Of a stretch of 25,555 bases of DNA, positions 1 through 7,712 are shown piece by piece. Location of the stretch: NCBI GenBank assembly GCA_014360855.1, contig JACIWP010000006.1:1-25555 (forward strand). Reading direction: 5' to 3'. The notes beneath the pieces are model-generated. The model saw only the letters and a list, made by a program, of their open reading frames with translations. It was not told the DNA's origin and ran no database searches. The stretch's first letter is position 1. Each line of letters opens with the position of its first letter. This DNA is from Anaerolineae bacterium. Lineage in GTDB: Bacteria > Chloroflexota > Anaerolineae > JACIWP01. Position numbers and translations under genes: made by a program.

Positions 1-667
1 CGGCCGGCGGCCGGCCGTACGTCTCCTCGAAGCTGCGCACCATGGGCGTTTCGAACCCGAAAGGGCTGGCAGTCCCCCCGCCGGTCAGGAATTCCAGCTC
101 AATGCCCGCGCCGGCATACCGGCGCACGGCGGCGGCGAGCTGGCCGGCGCGGTGGGCTCGCGCTTCATCAAAGCCGAAGCTCATCCGCACGTAGCCCGAG
201 ACCGCCAGGGAATCCTCCCCCTCTGCAGTGCGCGCCCACATCTCCGGGTGTTCGTTGGCGAAGGAGGTCAGGGTCAGGATGGGCAGTTTCTCTCCCACCG
301 GGGAGTGCCAGTTGGGGAAGCAGGAGCCATCAATGTCCGGTGCAGTGTAAAGGATGACCTGCAGTCCCCGCTGGCGCGCCTCGTCCACGAGGAAAGCGAT
401 GGGGTCCCATCCTATCTCCGTATAAAAGCGCAGAGGGGCCAGCACAGCGGCTGGGTTCCACGGTCGCCGGCCGTCCTCGAAGCGCAGGAACGCCGGCTCT
501 CCCGAATGGAAAAAGCTGAAGTAGGGCAGGAGGGTGCGGATGCCGGCCGCGGCGCACTGGTCCAGGAACTCGCGGATGGCCGGTGCCTGGGCCGGCCGAG
601 GGTAATAGTACACCCCGCCGATGCCGCACCACAGCCTCAACCCCTTTCCTGCCGCCTGGGCGCTCAT
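1..667 (-). CDS. Putative TIM-barrel glycoside hydrolase-like protein (partial, 3' end outside window)
   Basis: The frame is open from an ATG at 667 to the left edge, about 222 residues. The N-terminus (MSAQAAGKGLRLWCGIGGVY) is followed by alternating strand and helix segments typical of a (beta/alpha)8 barrel: a buried strand GIRTLLPYFSFF, a helix plus strand DEARQRGLQVILYTAPDI, and later YAGAGIELEFL. Phrases such as 'FHSGEPAFLRF' and 'TAPDIDGSCFPNWHSP' resemble glycoside-hydrolase-like proteins (GHL or family-10-like), but I cannot assign a family or point to catalytic acids. The start lies 7 bases after the permease stop, so the gene is probably translated in the same operon. No strong ribosome binding site is visible (only GAGAT), which suggests translational coupling. 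The context with a solute importer suggests cytoplasmic sugar processing; this is inference. The existence of the gene is much surer than its function. Confidence 0.6.
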   Translation of the reverse strand, partial: MSAQAAGKGLRLWCGIGGVYYYPRPAQAPAIREFLDQCAAAGIRTLLPYFSFFHSGEPAFLRFEDGRRPWNPAAVLAPLRFYTEIGWDPIAFLVDEARQRGLQVILYTAPDIDGSCFPNWHSPVGEKLPILTLTSFANEHPEMWARTAEGEDSLAVSGYVRMSFGFDEARAHRAGQLAAAVRRYAGAGIELEFLTGGGTASPFGFETPMVRSFEETYGRPPA

Positions 668-674
668 AGGGATC

Positions 675-1634
675 TCATTCGTACTTGATGCGCGGGTCAA
701 CGATGGCATAGGCGATGTCGGTCAGCAGGTTGGCGCCCAGCACCAGGATGGCGGTGAACATGTTCAGCCCCATCAGGGTGGTGTAGTCTTGGTTCAGCAC
801 CGCCCAGATGTTGAGGGAGCCCATGCCCTGCCAGTGGAAGATTTGCTCGACGATGACGGAGCCTTCGAAGAGGGCCGGCAGACGCAGGCCGATGACCGTG
901 ACCAGCGGGATGAGCGCGTTGGGCAGGGCATGCCGCAGGATGACCACCCATTCCCGCAGTCCCTTGGCGCGCGCGGCGTTCACATAGTCCTGCCGCAGTA
1001 CGTCCAGCATCGAAGAACGGGCGTATCGCACTAAGGGCGCGGTGATGCTCACCGACAGCACGATGACCGGCATGATCATATGCTTCAGGCGGTCCCCCAC
1101 CGAGAAGGGTTGTCCCAGCGTCTGCATGCCGGAGGTGGGGAGCCACTGGAGTTTCAGCGCCAGGATAAAGATGAGGCCAAGGGCCAGGAAGAATCCCGGC
1201 ACACTGACCGCGGCGAAGGAGAACAGGGTGGTGAGGTAGTCGATCCACGAGTATTGCTTCACCGCCGAGATGATGCCTATGGTGATGCCCACGATGATGC
1301 TGAGGAGCAGTGCCGACATGGTGAGCTGTACCGTGGGCCAGATGCGCTCGCCAATAAGTTTGGCGACGGGCTTCCGGGTGATGAGGGAGTAGCCCAGGTC
1401 ACCGCGCAGGACCCGTCCCAGCCACATGACGTACTGCACGGGGAGGGGTTGATCCAGCCCCAAGCGGGCGCGCTCCCGTTCGATGAGTTCGGCGCTGAAG
1501 CCTCCCTGGGTGGGATCGATCATGCCCATTACCGGGTCGCCTGGGGCGAAGTGAATGAGCAGAAAGACGATAACGGTGATGCCGAACAAGACTGGGATAG
1601 AGATGATGAGCCGGCGAATGATGTATTTGGTCAT
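675..1634 (-). CDS. ABC transporter permease, DppB/OppB family
   Basis: A 319-residue inner-membrane permease of the binding-protein-dependent importer family for peptides, nickel or oligosaccharides. The N-terminus MTKYIIRRLIISIPVLFGIT is the classic DppB signature: a basic start, then the first membrane helix. The periplasmic stretch APGDPVMGMIDPT follows. Further hydrophobic segments lie near residues 98-125, 135-160, 180-205, 235-260 and 285-310. The cytoplasmic EAA-loop region is seen in 'DYVNAARAKGLREWVVILRHALPNALIP', which contacts the ATPase. Length and topology are normal for the family. It lies 79 bases after the binding-protein gene, with a strong hairpin between them. The ribosome binding site is weak (AGGTTGGGC). 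A DppC partner and ATPases are not in the window; the next gene is a glycosidase-like protein instead. The substrate cannot be read from the permease. Confidence 0.9.
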   Translation of the reverse strand: MTKYIIRRLIISIPVLFGITVIVFLLIHFAPGDPVMGMIDPTQGGFSAELIERERARLGLDQPLPVQYVMWLGRVLRGDLGYSLITRKPVAKLIGERIWPTVQLTMSALLLSIIVGITIGIISAVKQYSWIDYLTTLFSFAAVSVPGFFLALGLIFILALKLQWLPTSGMQTLGQPFSVGDRLKHMIMPVIVLSVSITAPLVRYARSSMLDVLRQDYVNAARAKGLREWVVILRHALPNALIPLVTVIGLRLPALFEGSVIVEQIFHWQGMGSLNIWAVLNQDYTTLMGLNMFTAILVLGANLLTDIAYAIVDPRIKYE

Positions 1635-1660
1635 GTGCCCAACCTGACAGACTGGGATAC

Positions 1661-1701
1661 GGCGGCATAACAGGCGGGAACTCCATGCCTGTTATGCCGC
1701 C
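1661..1701 (-). repeat. Intercistronic 15-bp perfect stem-loop between binding protein and permease
   Basis: GGCGGCATAACAGGC (1661-1675) is the exact reverse complement of 1687-1701, with an 11-base loop. It begins 13 bases beyond the stop of the binding-protein gene in the transcribed direction. No T-run follows on the minus strand, so it is a poor intrinsic terminator. It more likely protects the 3' end of the binding-protein mRNA or attenuates expression of the permease, as known for many ABC import operons (inference). Confidence 0.75.
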
Positions 1702-1713
1702 GCGGTCGAAGCC

Positions 1714-3522
1714 TTACTTCTCAAAATACCATTCGGTGATGTTCCAGGTCAAGTAGCCCGGGTCGGCGCTGGGCTTGAGCCCCTTGAGGCCCTTGTTGAT
1801 GCCGAAGAAGACGTTGGGCGTGTAGAAGAAGAGGCTGGGAAGCTCTTCGTTCAGGATGGCGCTGGCCTCCCAGTAGATCTTCTGCCGCTCCTTGATATCG
1901 CTGGTGGCGACGCCCTGGGCCATCAGCTCGTCGAAGCGCGGGTTGCAGAAGCCGATGACCAGCTCCGCCCAGCCGGCCTTGCAGGTGTAGTACAGCGAGG
2001 AAACGCTGGGATCGGCGCCGAAGCGGCCGCCGGCGTTGCGGATGAGGTCACCCTCGCCGTTGATGGCGGCGCTCAAGAAGGCCGCGCTGGTGACCAGCTT
2101 GATGTCCAACCGGATGCCGACCTTGCTGAGCTGTTGCTGGAGCACCTCGCCCAGCTTGCGGGCTTCCTCGGAAGTGTTGGACAGGTAGACCAGTGTGATG
2201 GGTTTGCCTTCCCAGAGGGCGGTGCCCTTGTCGTCGAAGGTCACGCCCACCGCGGTCATCAGCTCCTTGGCCTTGTCCAGGTCCTGGTCGTACTTGTTGA
2301 GGTTAGGATTGACCGCCCAGTCAGGGCCGAAGATGGAGCTGTAGATGGGGGTGGCTTCGCCGCCGGCGACCACCTGGATGACGGCGTTGGTGTCAATGGC
2401 ATAGGCTAGGGCCTGGCGGAAGCGCTTATCTTGCAGATAGGGCTTGGGCGTCTTGGTGATGCTGTAGCCCTTGCCGCCCTGCTCCTTGGGCTTATTGAGC
2501 TGGGCGATCTGCTCCTCGTTGCGGAAGTCAAAGTGCGTGACGTAGTAGCCGATGCCCTTCACCTTAGCGACTTCGACGTGCGGCAGTCCCTCGAAGCGCT
2601 CCAGCTCTTCGGGCGGGATGAGGGCGACGTCGATTTCGCCGGCTTCCAACTGGGCCAGCATGGTGGCGGTGGACTCAAAGAGCTTGATGTAGACCTCGTC
2701 GAGGGTGGCCGGCGTTCCCCAGTAATCCGCTTTCTTCTTCAGGTGGATGTACTGCTCGGGCACGAATTCCACGAAGTCATACGGGCCAGAAGTGACCGTC
2801 GGAGCATCCACATACGGGTGCTGTTCCAGCTCCTCCGGCTTCACGTCCCCCAGGATGTGCTTGGGAAGGATGCCCAGGTAGGTGTTGAACAGGAAGGCCG
2901 CGTTGGGCTGTTTCAGCTCGAAGCGCACCGTGTGGGCATCCACCGCCTGGATACCCTCGATCTTGTCGGCCTCGCCCTTCTGGTATTCGGTGGCGCCCTT
3001 CACGCTGGAGAAGTTGTTGGCCCAGACTGCCTGGCCGACGACGGGATGGATGGCCAGGTGATAGGTGAAGACGACGTCATCGGCGGTGAGAGGGGTGCCG
3101 TCGCTCCACTTGGCGTTCTCCGGCAGGTGGAAGATGTATTCGGTGGCATCTGCGTTGACATCGATGGAGGTGGCCAGGTGGGGGATGGGCTGGACCTTGT
3201 CGTCGAACCAGGTGAGGGCCGGCAGGATCAGCGGGAAGGCCAGGAACTGCGGGTTGGATGTCATCCAGATGGGGTTGAAGTGTTTGCCGGTCATGCCGCC
3301 CGTGCCGATGAAGACCGGACCGCCCTGCTTGATCGGCGGGGGCACAGGGGTGGGGGTGACCACTTCTTTGACCACAACCGTTTCCTTGACGGGCACGGTT
3401 TCTTTGACCACCACGGTCTCCTTGACCACCTTTTCGACGACTTGTGGGGTGGCAGGAGCGCAGGCGGCCAGCATCATGACGATGACCAGGATGGCCAGCA
3501 CAGCATACGACAGCCGACGCAT
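1714..3522 (-). CDS. ABC transporter substrate-binding lipoprotein, SBP family 5 (peptide/oligosaccharide type)
   Basis: A 602-residue extracytoplasmic solute receptor for the adjacent DppB-like permease. Residues 1-21 form a lipoprotein signal: basic MRRL, a hydrophobic core, and lipobox LAAC with Cys21 to be lipidated. A low-complexity tether follows (four VKETVV-type hexamers at 33-56, then TPTPVPPP). The SBP_bac_5 fold starts around residue 68. Recognisable family features are 'HLPENAKWSDGTPLTADDVVFTY' near 130-155 (written here as the family's W-x-DG-x-P-x-T-A-x-DV signature), 'FRQALAYAID' in the middle and a conserved aromatic-rich C-terminus. Length is normal for the family. The start ATG at 3522 is preceded by a strong AAGGAGGG site. 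Family 5 proteins bind peptides, but in this type of bacteria also sugars; the glycosidase-like gene downstream favours a sugar, without proof. Confidence 0.9.
   Translation of the reverse strand: MRRLSYAVLAILVIVMMLAACAPATPQVVEKVVKETVVVKETVPVKETVVVKEVVTPTPVPPPIKQGGPVFIGTGGMTGKHFNPIWMTSNPQFLAFPLILPALTWFDDKVQPIPHLATSIDVNADATEYIFHLPENAKWSDGTPLTADDVVFTYHLAIHPVVGQAVWANNFSSVKGATEYQKGEADKIEGIQAVDAHTVRFELKQPNAAFLFNTYLGILPKHILGDVKPEELEQHPYVDAPTVTSGPYDFVEFVPEQYIHLKKKADYWGTPATLDEVYIKLFESTATMLAQLEAGEIDVALIPPEELERFEGLPHVEVAKVKGIGYYVTHFDFRNEEQIAQLNKPKEQGGKGYSITKTPKPYLQDKRFRQALAYAIDTNAVIQVVAGGEATPIYSSIFGPDWAVNPNLNKYDQDLDKAKELMTAVGVTFDDKGTALWEGKPITLVYLSNTSEEARKLGEVLQQQLSKVGIRLDIKLVTSAAFLSAAINGEGDLIRNAGGRFGADPSVSSLYYTCKAGWAELVIGFCNPRFDELMAQGVATSDIKERQKIYWEASAILNEELPSLFFYTPNVFFGINKGLKGLKPSADPGYLTWNITEWYFEK
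3355..3426 (-). repeat. Four 18-bp in-frame repeats encoding the lipoprotein tether
   Basis: Residues 33-56 of the binding protein read as VKETVV, VKETVP, VKETVV and VKEVVT, encoded by four degenerate 18-bp units. The segment lies directly after the lipidated cysteine and before a Pro-rich stretch, so it probably acts as a spacer from the membrane. Slippage could change its length between strains. Confidence 0.7.
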
Positions 3523-3548
3523 GGTACTCCCTCCTTCTAGAAATTAGG

Positions 3549-3578
3549 ATTAGAGTGTGTCACAGGTTTTTGGGTCAA
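3549..3578 (-). promoter_or_regulatory. Candidate sigma-70 promoter for the substrate-binding protein gene
   Basis: On the minus strand TTGACC (3573-3578) is followed by an 18-base spacer and TCTAAT (3549-3554). Each box has one mismatch to consensus. The predicted start would leave a leader of about 20 bases that contains the AAGGAGGG ribosome binding site. It would let the binding protein be transcribed independently of the upstream regulator gene. Confidence 0.5.
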
Positions 3579-3652
3579 ACGCGCAGTCGTTCTTCCTTCT
3601 CGTCCGTCCTCCTTTCTATGGTGTGCATGCGCTGGGGTCAGCAAGAAGCTGA

Positions 3653-4378
3653 TTATTCGGCCGGCTCCCTGGCTTCCATGGCCCGGCGGGCGCGCCGCTC
3701 CAGGTCGGCCAGGTGGTCCAGCATGGCCTGTCGGGCGCGTTCCAAGTCGCGCGCCTCGATGGCATCCACGATGCGGCGGTGGCCGGCGGCATACCTCTGC
3801 GGCGCCGGCACCTCTCCCTTCTCCGTTCCCCACTCATAGGGGATGCGGAAAACGGTGATGGGTTCGAGAAGGTCCATCAAGATGCGCTTGCCGGTGGATT
3901 CCAGCATGATCCGATGGAAGCGAATGTGGGCCTCGACAGCTTTCTCGGGGTCAAAGGCGTTCTGCTCGTAATCGTCCATGGCCTGGCGCATGGCCGCAAT
4001 GTGTTCCGGGGTGGCGTGGTGAATGGCCTCCTCCACGACGACCAGCTCGAGGGCGCGGCGCACAAGGTACAGTTCCCAGGGGGTGTAGTCGCCGCGGCGC
4101 ACGGAGAGGGCGATGGCTTCTGCCAGGCGGTCGCGGCCGCTCTGGGTGACGAAGGTGCCGACGCCGTGGCGGATTTCCACCAGGCCTTTGGTGGCCAGGA
4201 CGCGAATGGCGTCGCGCACGACGGTGCGGCTGACCTGGAACTGCTCGGCCATTTCGTTTTCAGTGGGGAGGGCTTCGCCGGCGCAGAAGTCCCCGCGCAC
4301 GATCATTTCCTGTAGGCGGTCGGCGATGATCTCATGGAGGCGCTGTTTCCTAACCGGGGCCATCCGCATCTCTTGCAT
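3653..4378 (-). CDS. GntR/FadR-family transcriptional regulator
   Basis: A 241-residue DNA-binding repressor or activator. The N-terminal winged helix is clear: 'LHEIIADRLQEMIVRGDFCAGEALPTENEMAEQF' type sequence with the P-x-E-x-E-x-A motif, then 'VSRTVVRDAIRVLATKGLVEIRHGVGTFV'. The C-terminal all-helical FCD ligand domain carries the usual metal-site histidines in 'HIRFHRIMLESTGK' and 'GHRRIVDAIEARDLERARQA', with a last His in MLDHL. I chose the ATG at 4378 because GAGAGGTG lies six bases upstream; an ATG at 4408 has no such site. FadR-type regulators with an intact FCD usually respond to organic acids or sugar acids. It heads the ABC transporter unit, so it probably controls that unit in response to the imported solute (inference). 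A perfect palindrome and a consensus promoter lie upstream, suggesting autoregulation. Confidence 0.88.
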   Translation of the reverse strand: MQEMRMAPVRKQRLHEIIADRLQEMIVRGDFCAGEALPTENEMAEQFQVSRTVVRDAIRVLATKGLVEIRHGVGTFVTQSGRDRLAEAIALSVRRGDYTPWELYLVRRALELVVVEEAIHHATPEHIAAMRQAMDDYEQNAFDPEKAVEAHIRFHRIMLESTGKRILMDLLEPITVFRIPYEWGTEKGEVPAPQRYAAGHRRIVDAIEARDLERARQAMLDHLADLERRARRAMEAREPAE

Positions 4379-4392
4379 CCGCCGCACCTCTC

Positions 4393-4407
4393 TGACATAT
4401 GATGTCA
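4393..4407. promoter_or_regulatory. Candidate GntR operator, 6-3-6 perfect palindrome
   Basis: TGACAT-ATG-ATGTCA is a perfect inverted repeat in the 5' leader of the regulator gene, about 30 to 45 bases after the predicted transcription start and just upstream of the ribosome binding site. A direct repeat TCATCAGGTCATCA lies close by at 4420-4433. The position fits autorepression by the GntR protein; binding is inferred only from position and symmetry. Confidence 0.5.
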
Positions 4408-4444
4408 TGTCATATACTCATCAGGTCATCATACAACTATTACT

Positions 4445-4473
4445 ATTATAGCACCATTCATCCGAAAAGTCAA
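4445..4473 (-). promoter_or_regulatory. Sigma-70 promoter of the GntR regulator gene
   Basis: On the minus strand TTGACT (4468-4473), a 17-base spacer and a perfect TATAAT (4445-4450). This is among the best promoter matches in the window and is divergent from the arsA promoter 45 bases away. Confidence 0.75.
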
Positions 4474-4494
4474 GGGCGGTTTTGCGCCGATGAA

Positions 4495-4523
4495 TTGGCA
4501 AGCGCGCCTGAACATGGTATAAT
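4495..4523 (+). promoter_or_regulatory. Sigma-70 promoter of the ArsA-methyltransferase-radical SAM-GT-C operon
   Basis: TTGGCA (4495-4500), a 17-base spacer and a perfect TATAAT (4518-4523). The predicted start is about 50 bases before the ATG at 4579. No other convincing promoter is visible before the later genes of the plus-strand run, so this one probably drives all four. Confidence 0.7.
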
Positions 4524-4578
4524 GCCGGGGCTGAAAATTTCCCCGCCGGCGCGGGGCCAAGAGGTTGAGATTCCTATC

Positions 4579-5769
4579 ATGCGCATCCTGCTGTACACGG
4601 GCAAAGGAGGCGTGGGCAAAACCAGTGTCTCGGCCAGCACCGCACTGCGCTGTGCCGACCTGGGCTACCGCACCATCGTGGTGAGCACGGACCCCGCCCA
4701 CAGCCTGGCCGATTCCTTCGATATGCCGCTGGGGGCCGAACCCACGCCCATCACCGATAACCTGTGGGGGCAGGAGATTGACCTGCTCTATCAGATGGAA
4801 AAGTACTGGGGCACTGTGCAGGAGTATCTGTCCGCCCTGCTGGCCTGGCGCGGGCTGGACCAGCTCCTGGCGGAGGAGACCGCCGTCCTGCCCGGCATGG
4901 AGGAGCTGGCCAGCCTTCTGCAGATCGTGTATCTGCACGACACGGGCGACTACGATGTCATCATCATTGACAGTGCCCCCACCGGGGCGACGCTTCAACT
5001 GCTGGCCTTCCCGGAGATGGCGCGCTGGTACCTGGACCGCATCTTTCCCATTCAGACCAAGGCCATCCAGCTTTCACGCCCGATTTTGCGTGCCGTGACC
5101 GATATGCCCATCCCGGAGGACCACCTCTTCCGCACCATCGAGCAGTTGATCCGCGAGCTGGAGCGCATGCATCAACTGCTGACGGACCCGGAGCTGTCCT
5201 CGGCGCGCATTGTGCTCAATCCGGAGAAAATGGTCATCAAAGAGGCCCAGCGCGCGCTGACCTATCTCAACCTGTACGGCTATTCGGTGGACCTGGTCGT
5301 CGTCAACCGCGTACTGCCGGCCGATGCCGCCGGCCCCTACTTCGACACCTGGCGCCAGACCCAGGCACGCTACTTGCAAATGATCGAGGAAATGTTCTCG
5401 CCCCTGCCGATGCGCCTGGTGCCCATGTTCGAGGACGAGGTGGTGGGGCTGGAGATGCTCAGGCGCATGGCGGAGCGCATTTACGGCGATGAGGACCCGA
5501 CCAGGCTGTATTTCCGGGGGCTCACCCAGACGGTGGAGAAAGAGGGGAACCGCTATTACCTGCGTCTGCCCCTGGCGCTGGCGCCGAAAGAGGCCATCCA
5601 GCTCACGCACGCCGGCGAAGAGCTGGTCATCCACATCGGCAACTTCAAACGCACCCTGCTGTTGCCGAGGGTGCTGGCCGGCCGGCAGGTGCTGGGCGCC
5701 CAGTACGCCGATAACGTCCTGACCGTCACCTTCGGCGAAAATTCCCAGCACGCCTCGCAGGAGGGGTGA
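4579..5769 (+). CDS. ArsA/Get3-family ATPase with C-terminal HSP20-like domain
   Basis: A 396-residue single-unit ATPase of the ArsA/Get3 branch of the deviant-Walker P-loop proteins. It shows the signature P-loop GKGGVGKTS (residues 8-16), switch I STDPAHSLADSFD (36-48) and switch II IIDSAPTGATLQLLAFP (near 130-146). The last 75 residues (YYLRLPLALAPKEAIQ...) form a beta-rich alpha-crystallin-like domain known from bacterial ArsA homologues. The only cysteine is residue 25, so the metalloid-binding cysteines of true arsenite pumps are absent, and no arsB lies nearby. A role in arsenite export is therefore unlikely; client or membrane-protein handling is possible by analogy with Get3. A longer reading frame extends upstream, but its first ATGs lie before the predicted promoter, so I start at 4579. 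The stop nearly touches the next gene. Confidence 0.87.
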   Translation: MRILLYTGKGGVGKTSVSASTALRCADLGYRTIVVSTDPAHSLADSFDMPLGAEPTPITDNLWGQEIDLLYQMEKYWGTVQEYLSALLAWRGLDQLLAEETAVLPGMEELASLLQIVYLHDTGDYDVIIIDSAPTGATLQLLAFPEMARWYLDRIFPIQTKAIQLSRPILRAVTDMPIPEDHLFRTIEQLIRELERMHQLLTDPELSSARIVLNPEKMVIKEAQRALTYLNLYGYSVDLVVVNRVLPADAAGPYFDTWRQTQARYLQMIEEMFSPLPMRLVPMFEDEVVGLEMLRRMAERIYGDEDPTRLYFRGLTQTVEKEGNRYYLRLPLALAPKEAIQLTHAGEELVIHIGNFKRTLLLPRVLAGRQVLGAQYADNVLTVTFGENSQHASQEG

Positions 5770-5774
5770 ACCGT

Positions 5775-6611
5775 ATGCCGCCGGCCTGGGAAGAGCACCT
5801 GCACGATTACAACGAGGGCCTTGGCCTGGTCTATGAGCGCTTCGTACTGAACGACTTCCTCCGGGCTCTACTGCGGCGGTATCCCATCCAGACGGTGCTG
5901 GAGGCGCCGATATACGGCATGGCCGGCATCACCGGCATTAATTCCGTGGTGCTGGCGCAAGCCGGCTGTGCGGTCACCCTGGCGGATGATGTTCCCCAGC
6001 GGCTGGCCGGCGTCCAGCGCATCTGGGGCGAGCTGGGGCTTCCCGTCTGGCTGGTGGCTGTGGAGGATTGGGCGCGCCTCCCCTTTGCCGATGAATCCTT
6101 TGACCTCTGCTGGGAGTGGGCCGGCCTGTGGTATTTATCCGACCCTGCCGGCCTCCTGCGAGAACTGGCGCGGCTGAGCCGGCGGGTGGTCTTCGTCGCC
6201 ATGCCCAATACCCTGCAGGTGGGGTACTGGCTGCGCAAGCACGTGCTGGAGCCGGAGTTTGTGCGCTACGTGGATGAGCGCTGGGCGGATATGGGCCGCA
6301 TCCGCCAGGTGTTGGAAGGGGCCGGCCTGCGCATCGCGGCGCAGGGGGTGCTGGATGTGCCGCCTTGGCCGGACACGGTCATGCCGGCGGCGGAGGTCCT
6401 GCGCCGGCTGGGCATCCGCTCCCAGCGTCTGGAGAGCCGCTTCACCGGCGATGCATGGTCCTGGAACATCATGGAGTATTACCTGGGGCGCCGGCCGGAC
6501 CTGCGCGCCCGCGTCATGAAATACGCGTTCCTGGACCGGGCGTCCCTGCCCTGGCCGCTGAAGGCGGTCTGGGCCCATCACCGCTATCTCATTGCCGTGA
6601 AAGCGAGGTAA
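5775..6611 (+). CDS. Class I SAM-dependent methyltransferase-like protein
   Basis: A 278-residue protein of the Methyltransf_11-like type. The order of motifs fits: post-motif strand 'CAVTLADDVP' after the region around residue 45, then 'LPFADESFDLCWEWAGLWYLSDPAGLLRELARLSR' (motif II/III region, residues ~100-135). Motif I, normally E/D-x-G-x-G-x-G, is replaced by EAPIYGMAGITGINS, so the SAM loop is atypical. The C-terminal part is rich in Trp, Tyr and Arg with no known domain. I chose the ATG at 5775 since AGGAGG lies 10 bases upstream; an in-frame GTG at 5766 overlaps that site. The acceptor substrate is unknown. The position between ArsA and a radical SAM protein suggests a shared modification pathway (inference). 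Confidence 0.7.
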   Translation: MPPAWEEHLHDYNEGLGLVYERFVLNDFLRALLRRYPIQTVLEAPIYGMAGITGINSVVLAQAGCAVTLADDVPQRLAGVQRIWGELGLPVWLVAVEDWARLPFADESFDLCWEWAGLWYLSDPAGLLRELARLSRRVVFVAMPNTLQVGYWLRKHVLEPEFVRYVDERWADMGRIRQVLEGAGLRIAAQGVLDVPPWPDTVMPAAEVLRRLGIRSQRLESRFTGDAWSWNIMEYYLGRRPDLRARVMKYAFLDRASLPWPLKAVWAHHRYLIAVKAR

Positions 6612-6620
6612 ATCCCCGCG

Positions 6621-7709
6621 GTGTCCCTGGTGCGTCTGCTTCCCCGACTGCCCGCATACTGGCTCTTTCGACGGTTCGGCCGGCCGCGAATGCTTCCCTT
6701 CAGCCTGGTCATCAGCGTCACCTACCGCTGTAACTCCCGCTGTAGCACCTGCAAGGTCTGGCAGAGGCAGGCGGAGGAGCTGAGCCTGGAGGAGTGGCGG
6801 CGTGTCTTCGCGCATCTCGGAAAGACGCCCTATTACATGACCTTCAGCGGCGGGGAGCCGTTCCTGCGGGATGATCTGGTCGAGATAGTGCGCAGTGCCT
6901 ATGAGCTGTGCCGGCCGGCGGTCATCACCATCCCGACCAACGGCCTGTTGACCGAACGGGTGGCGGCCGACGTGGATGCCATTGCCCGCGCCGCGCCGGG
7001 TGCCCAGATCGGCGTCAATCTGTCGCTGGACGATGTGGGCGAGGGGCACGACCGCATCCGCAATGTGCCCGGCAACTGGCAGCGCGCCATGGAGACCTAT
7101 CGCCGGCTGAAGGCCCTGCACCACCCCAACCTGACCATCAGCATCCACACCGTCATCTCCACCCTCAACGTGCGGGACATCCCGCGCATTTACGAGGGCC
7201 TGATGGCGCTGGAGCCGGACTCGTACATCACGGAAATTGCCGAGGAACGGGGGGAATTGGGAACCGTTGGGCTGGCCATCACCCCGTCGCCGCAGGAATA
7301 TGCCCAGGCGGCGGAGTTCCTTATCCAACGTCTGGCGGAACACCGCTTCGCCGGCTTCGCCCGCATCACGCAGGCCTTTCGCGCCGAGTATTACCGCCTG
7401 GTCCAGCGCATCCTGTTCGAGCGCCGGCAGGTCATCCCCTGCTACGCCGGCTGGGCCAGCGGACATATCGCGCCCGATGGGGATGTGTGGACCTGCTGTA
7501 TCCGCGCCGAACCCATCGGCAACCTGCGGCAGGCCGATTACGACCTGGCGCGCATCTGGTTCGGGGAGGAGGCCGGCCGACTGCGGCGGAGCATCGCCGC
7601 CGGCGAATGCGCTTGCCCCATGGCCAACGCCAGCTATGCCAACATGCTCCTGCATCCGCCCACCCTGGGGCGCGTGGCCCGGCATCTTATCAGCACCTTC
7701 AGGAGGTGA
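6621..7709 (+). CDS. Radical SAM protein with SPASM-like C-terminus
   Basis: A 362-residue iron-sulfur enzyme. The radical SAM cluster motif C-x3-C-x2-C is at Cys37, Cys41 and Cys44 (YRCNSRCSTC), followed by the SAM-binding GGEP at 77-80. 'TIPTNGLL' and 'IGVNLSLDD' are the usual later barrel strands. Near the C-terminus Cys274, Cys292-293 and Cys330/Cys332 form a SPASM/twitch-like set for auxiliary cluster binding, with the typical 'IAPDGDVWTCC' and 'IGNLRQADYDLARIWFG' context. The start is a GTG at 6621, nine bases after the methyltransferase stop, with GAGG a little upstream. The stop is three bases before the next GTG, and AGGAGGTGA for that gene lies inside this one. Related proteins modify peptides or sugars; the substrate is not evident here. 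Confidence 0.88.
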   Translation: MSLVRLLPRLPAYWLFRRFGRPRMLPFSLVISVTYRCNSRCSTCKVWQRQAEELSLEEWRRVFAHLGKTPYYMTFSGGEPFLRDDLVEIVRSAYELCRPAVITIPTNGLLTERVAADVDAIARAAPGAQIGVNLSLDDVGEGHDRIRNVPGNWQRAMETYRRLKALHHPNLTISIHTVISTLNVRDIPRIYEGLMALEPDSYITEIAEERGELGTVGLAITPSPQEYAQAAEFLIQRLAEHRFAGFARITQAFRAEYYRLVQRILFERRQVIPCYAGWASGHIAPDGDVWTCCIRAEPIGNLRQADYDLARIWFGEEAGRLRRSIAAGECACPMANASYANMLLHPPTLGRVARHLISTFRR

Positions 7710-7712
7710 CCT

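Noticed and set aside
4579..5769. Arsenite-resistance operon
   Set aside because: The ATPase lacks metalloid cysteines and no arsB, arsC, arsD or arsR is nearby.
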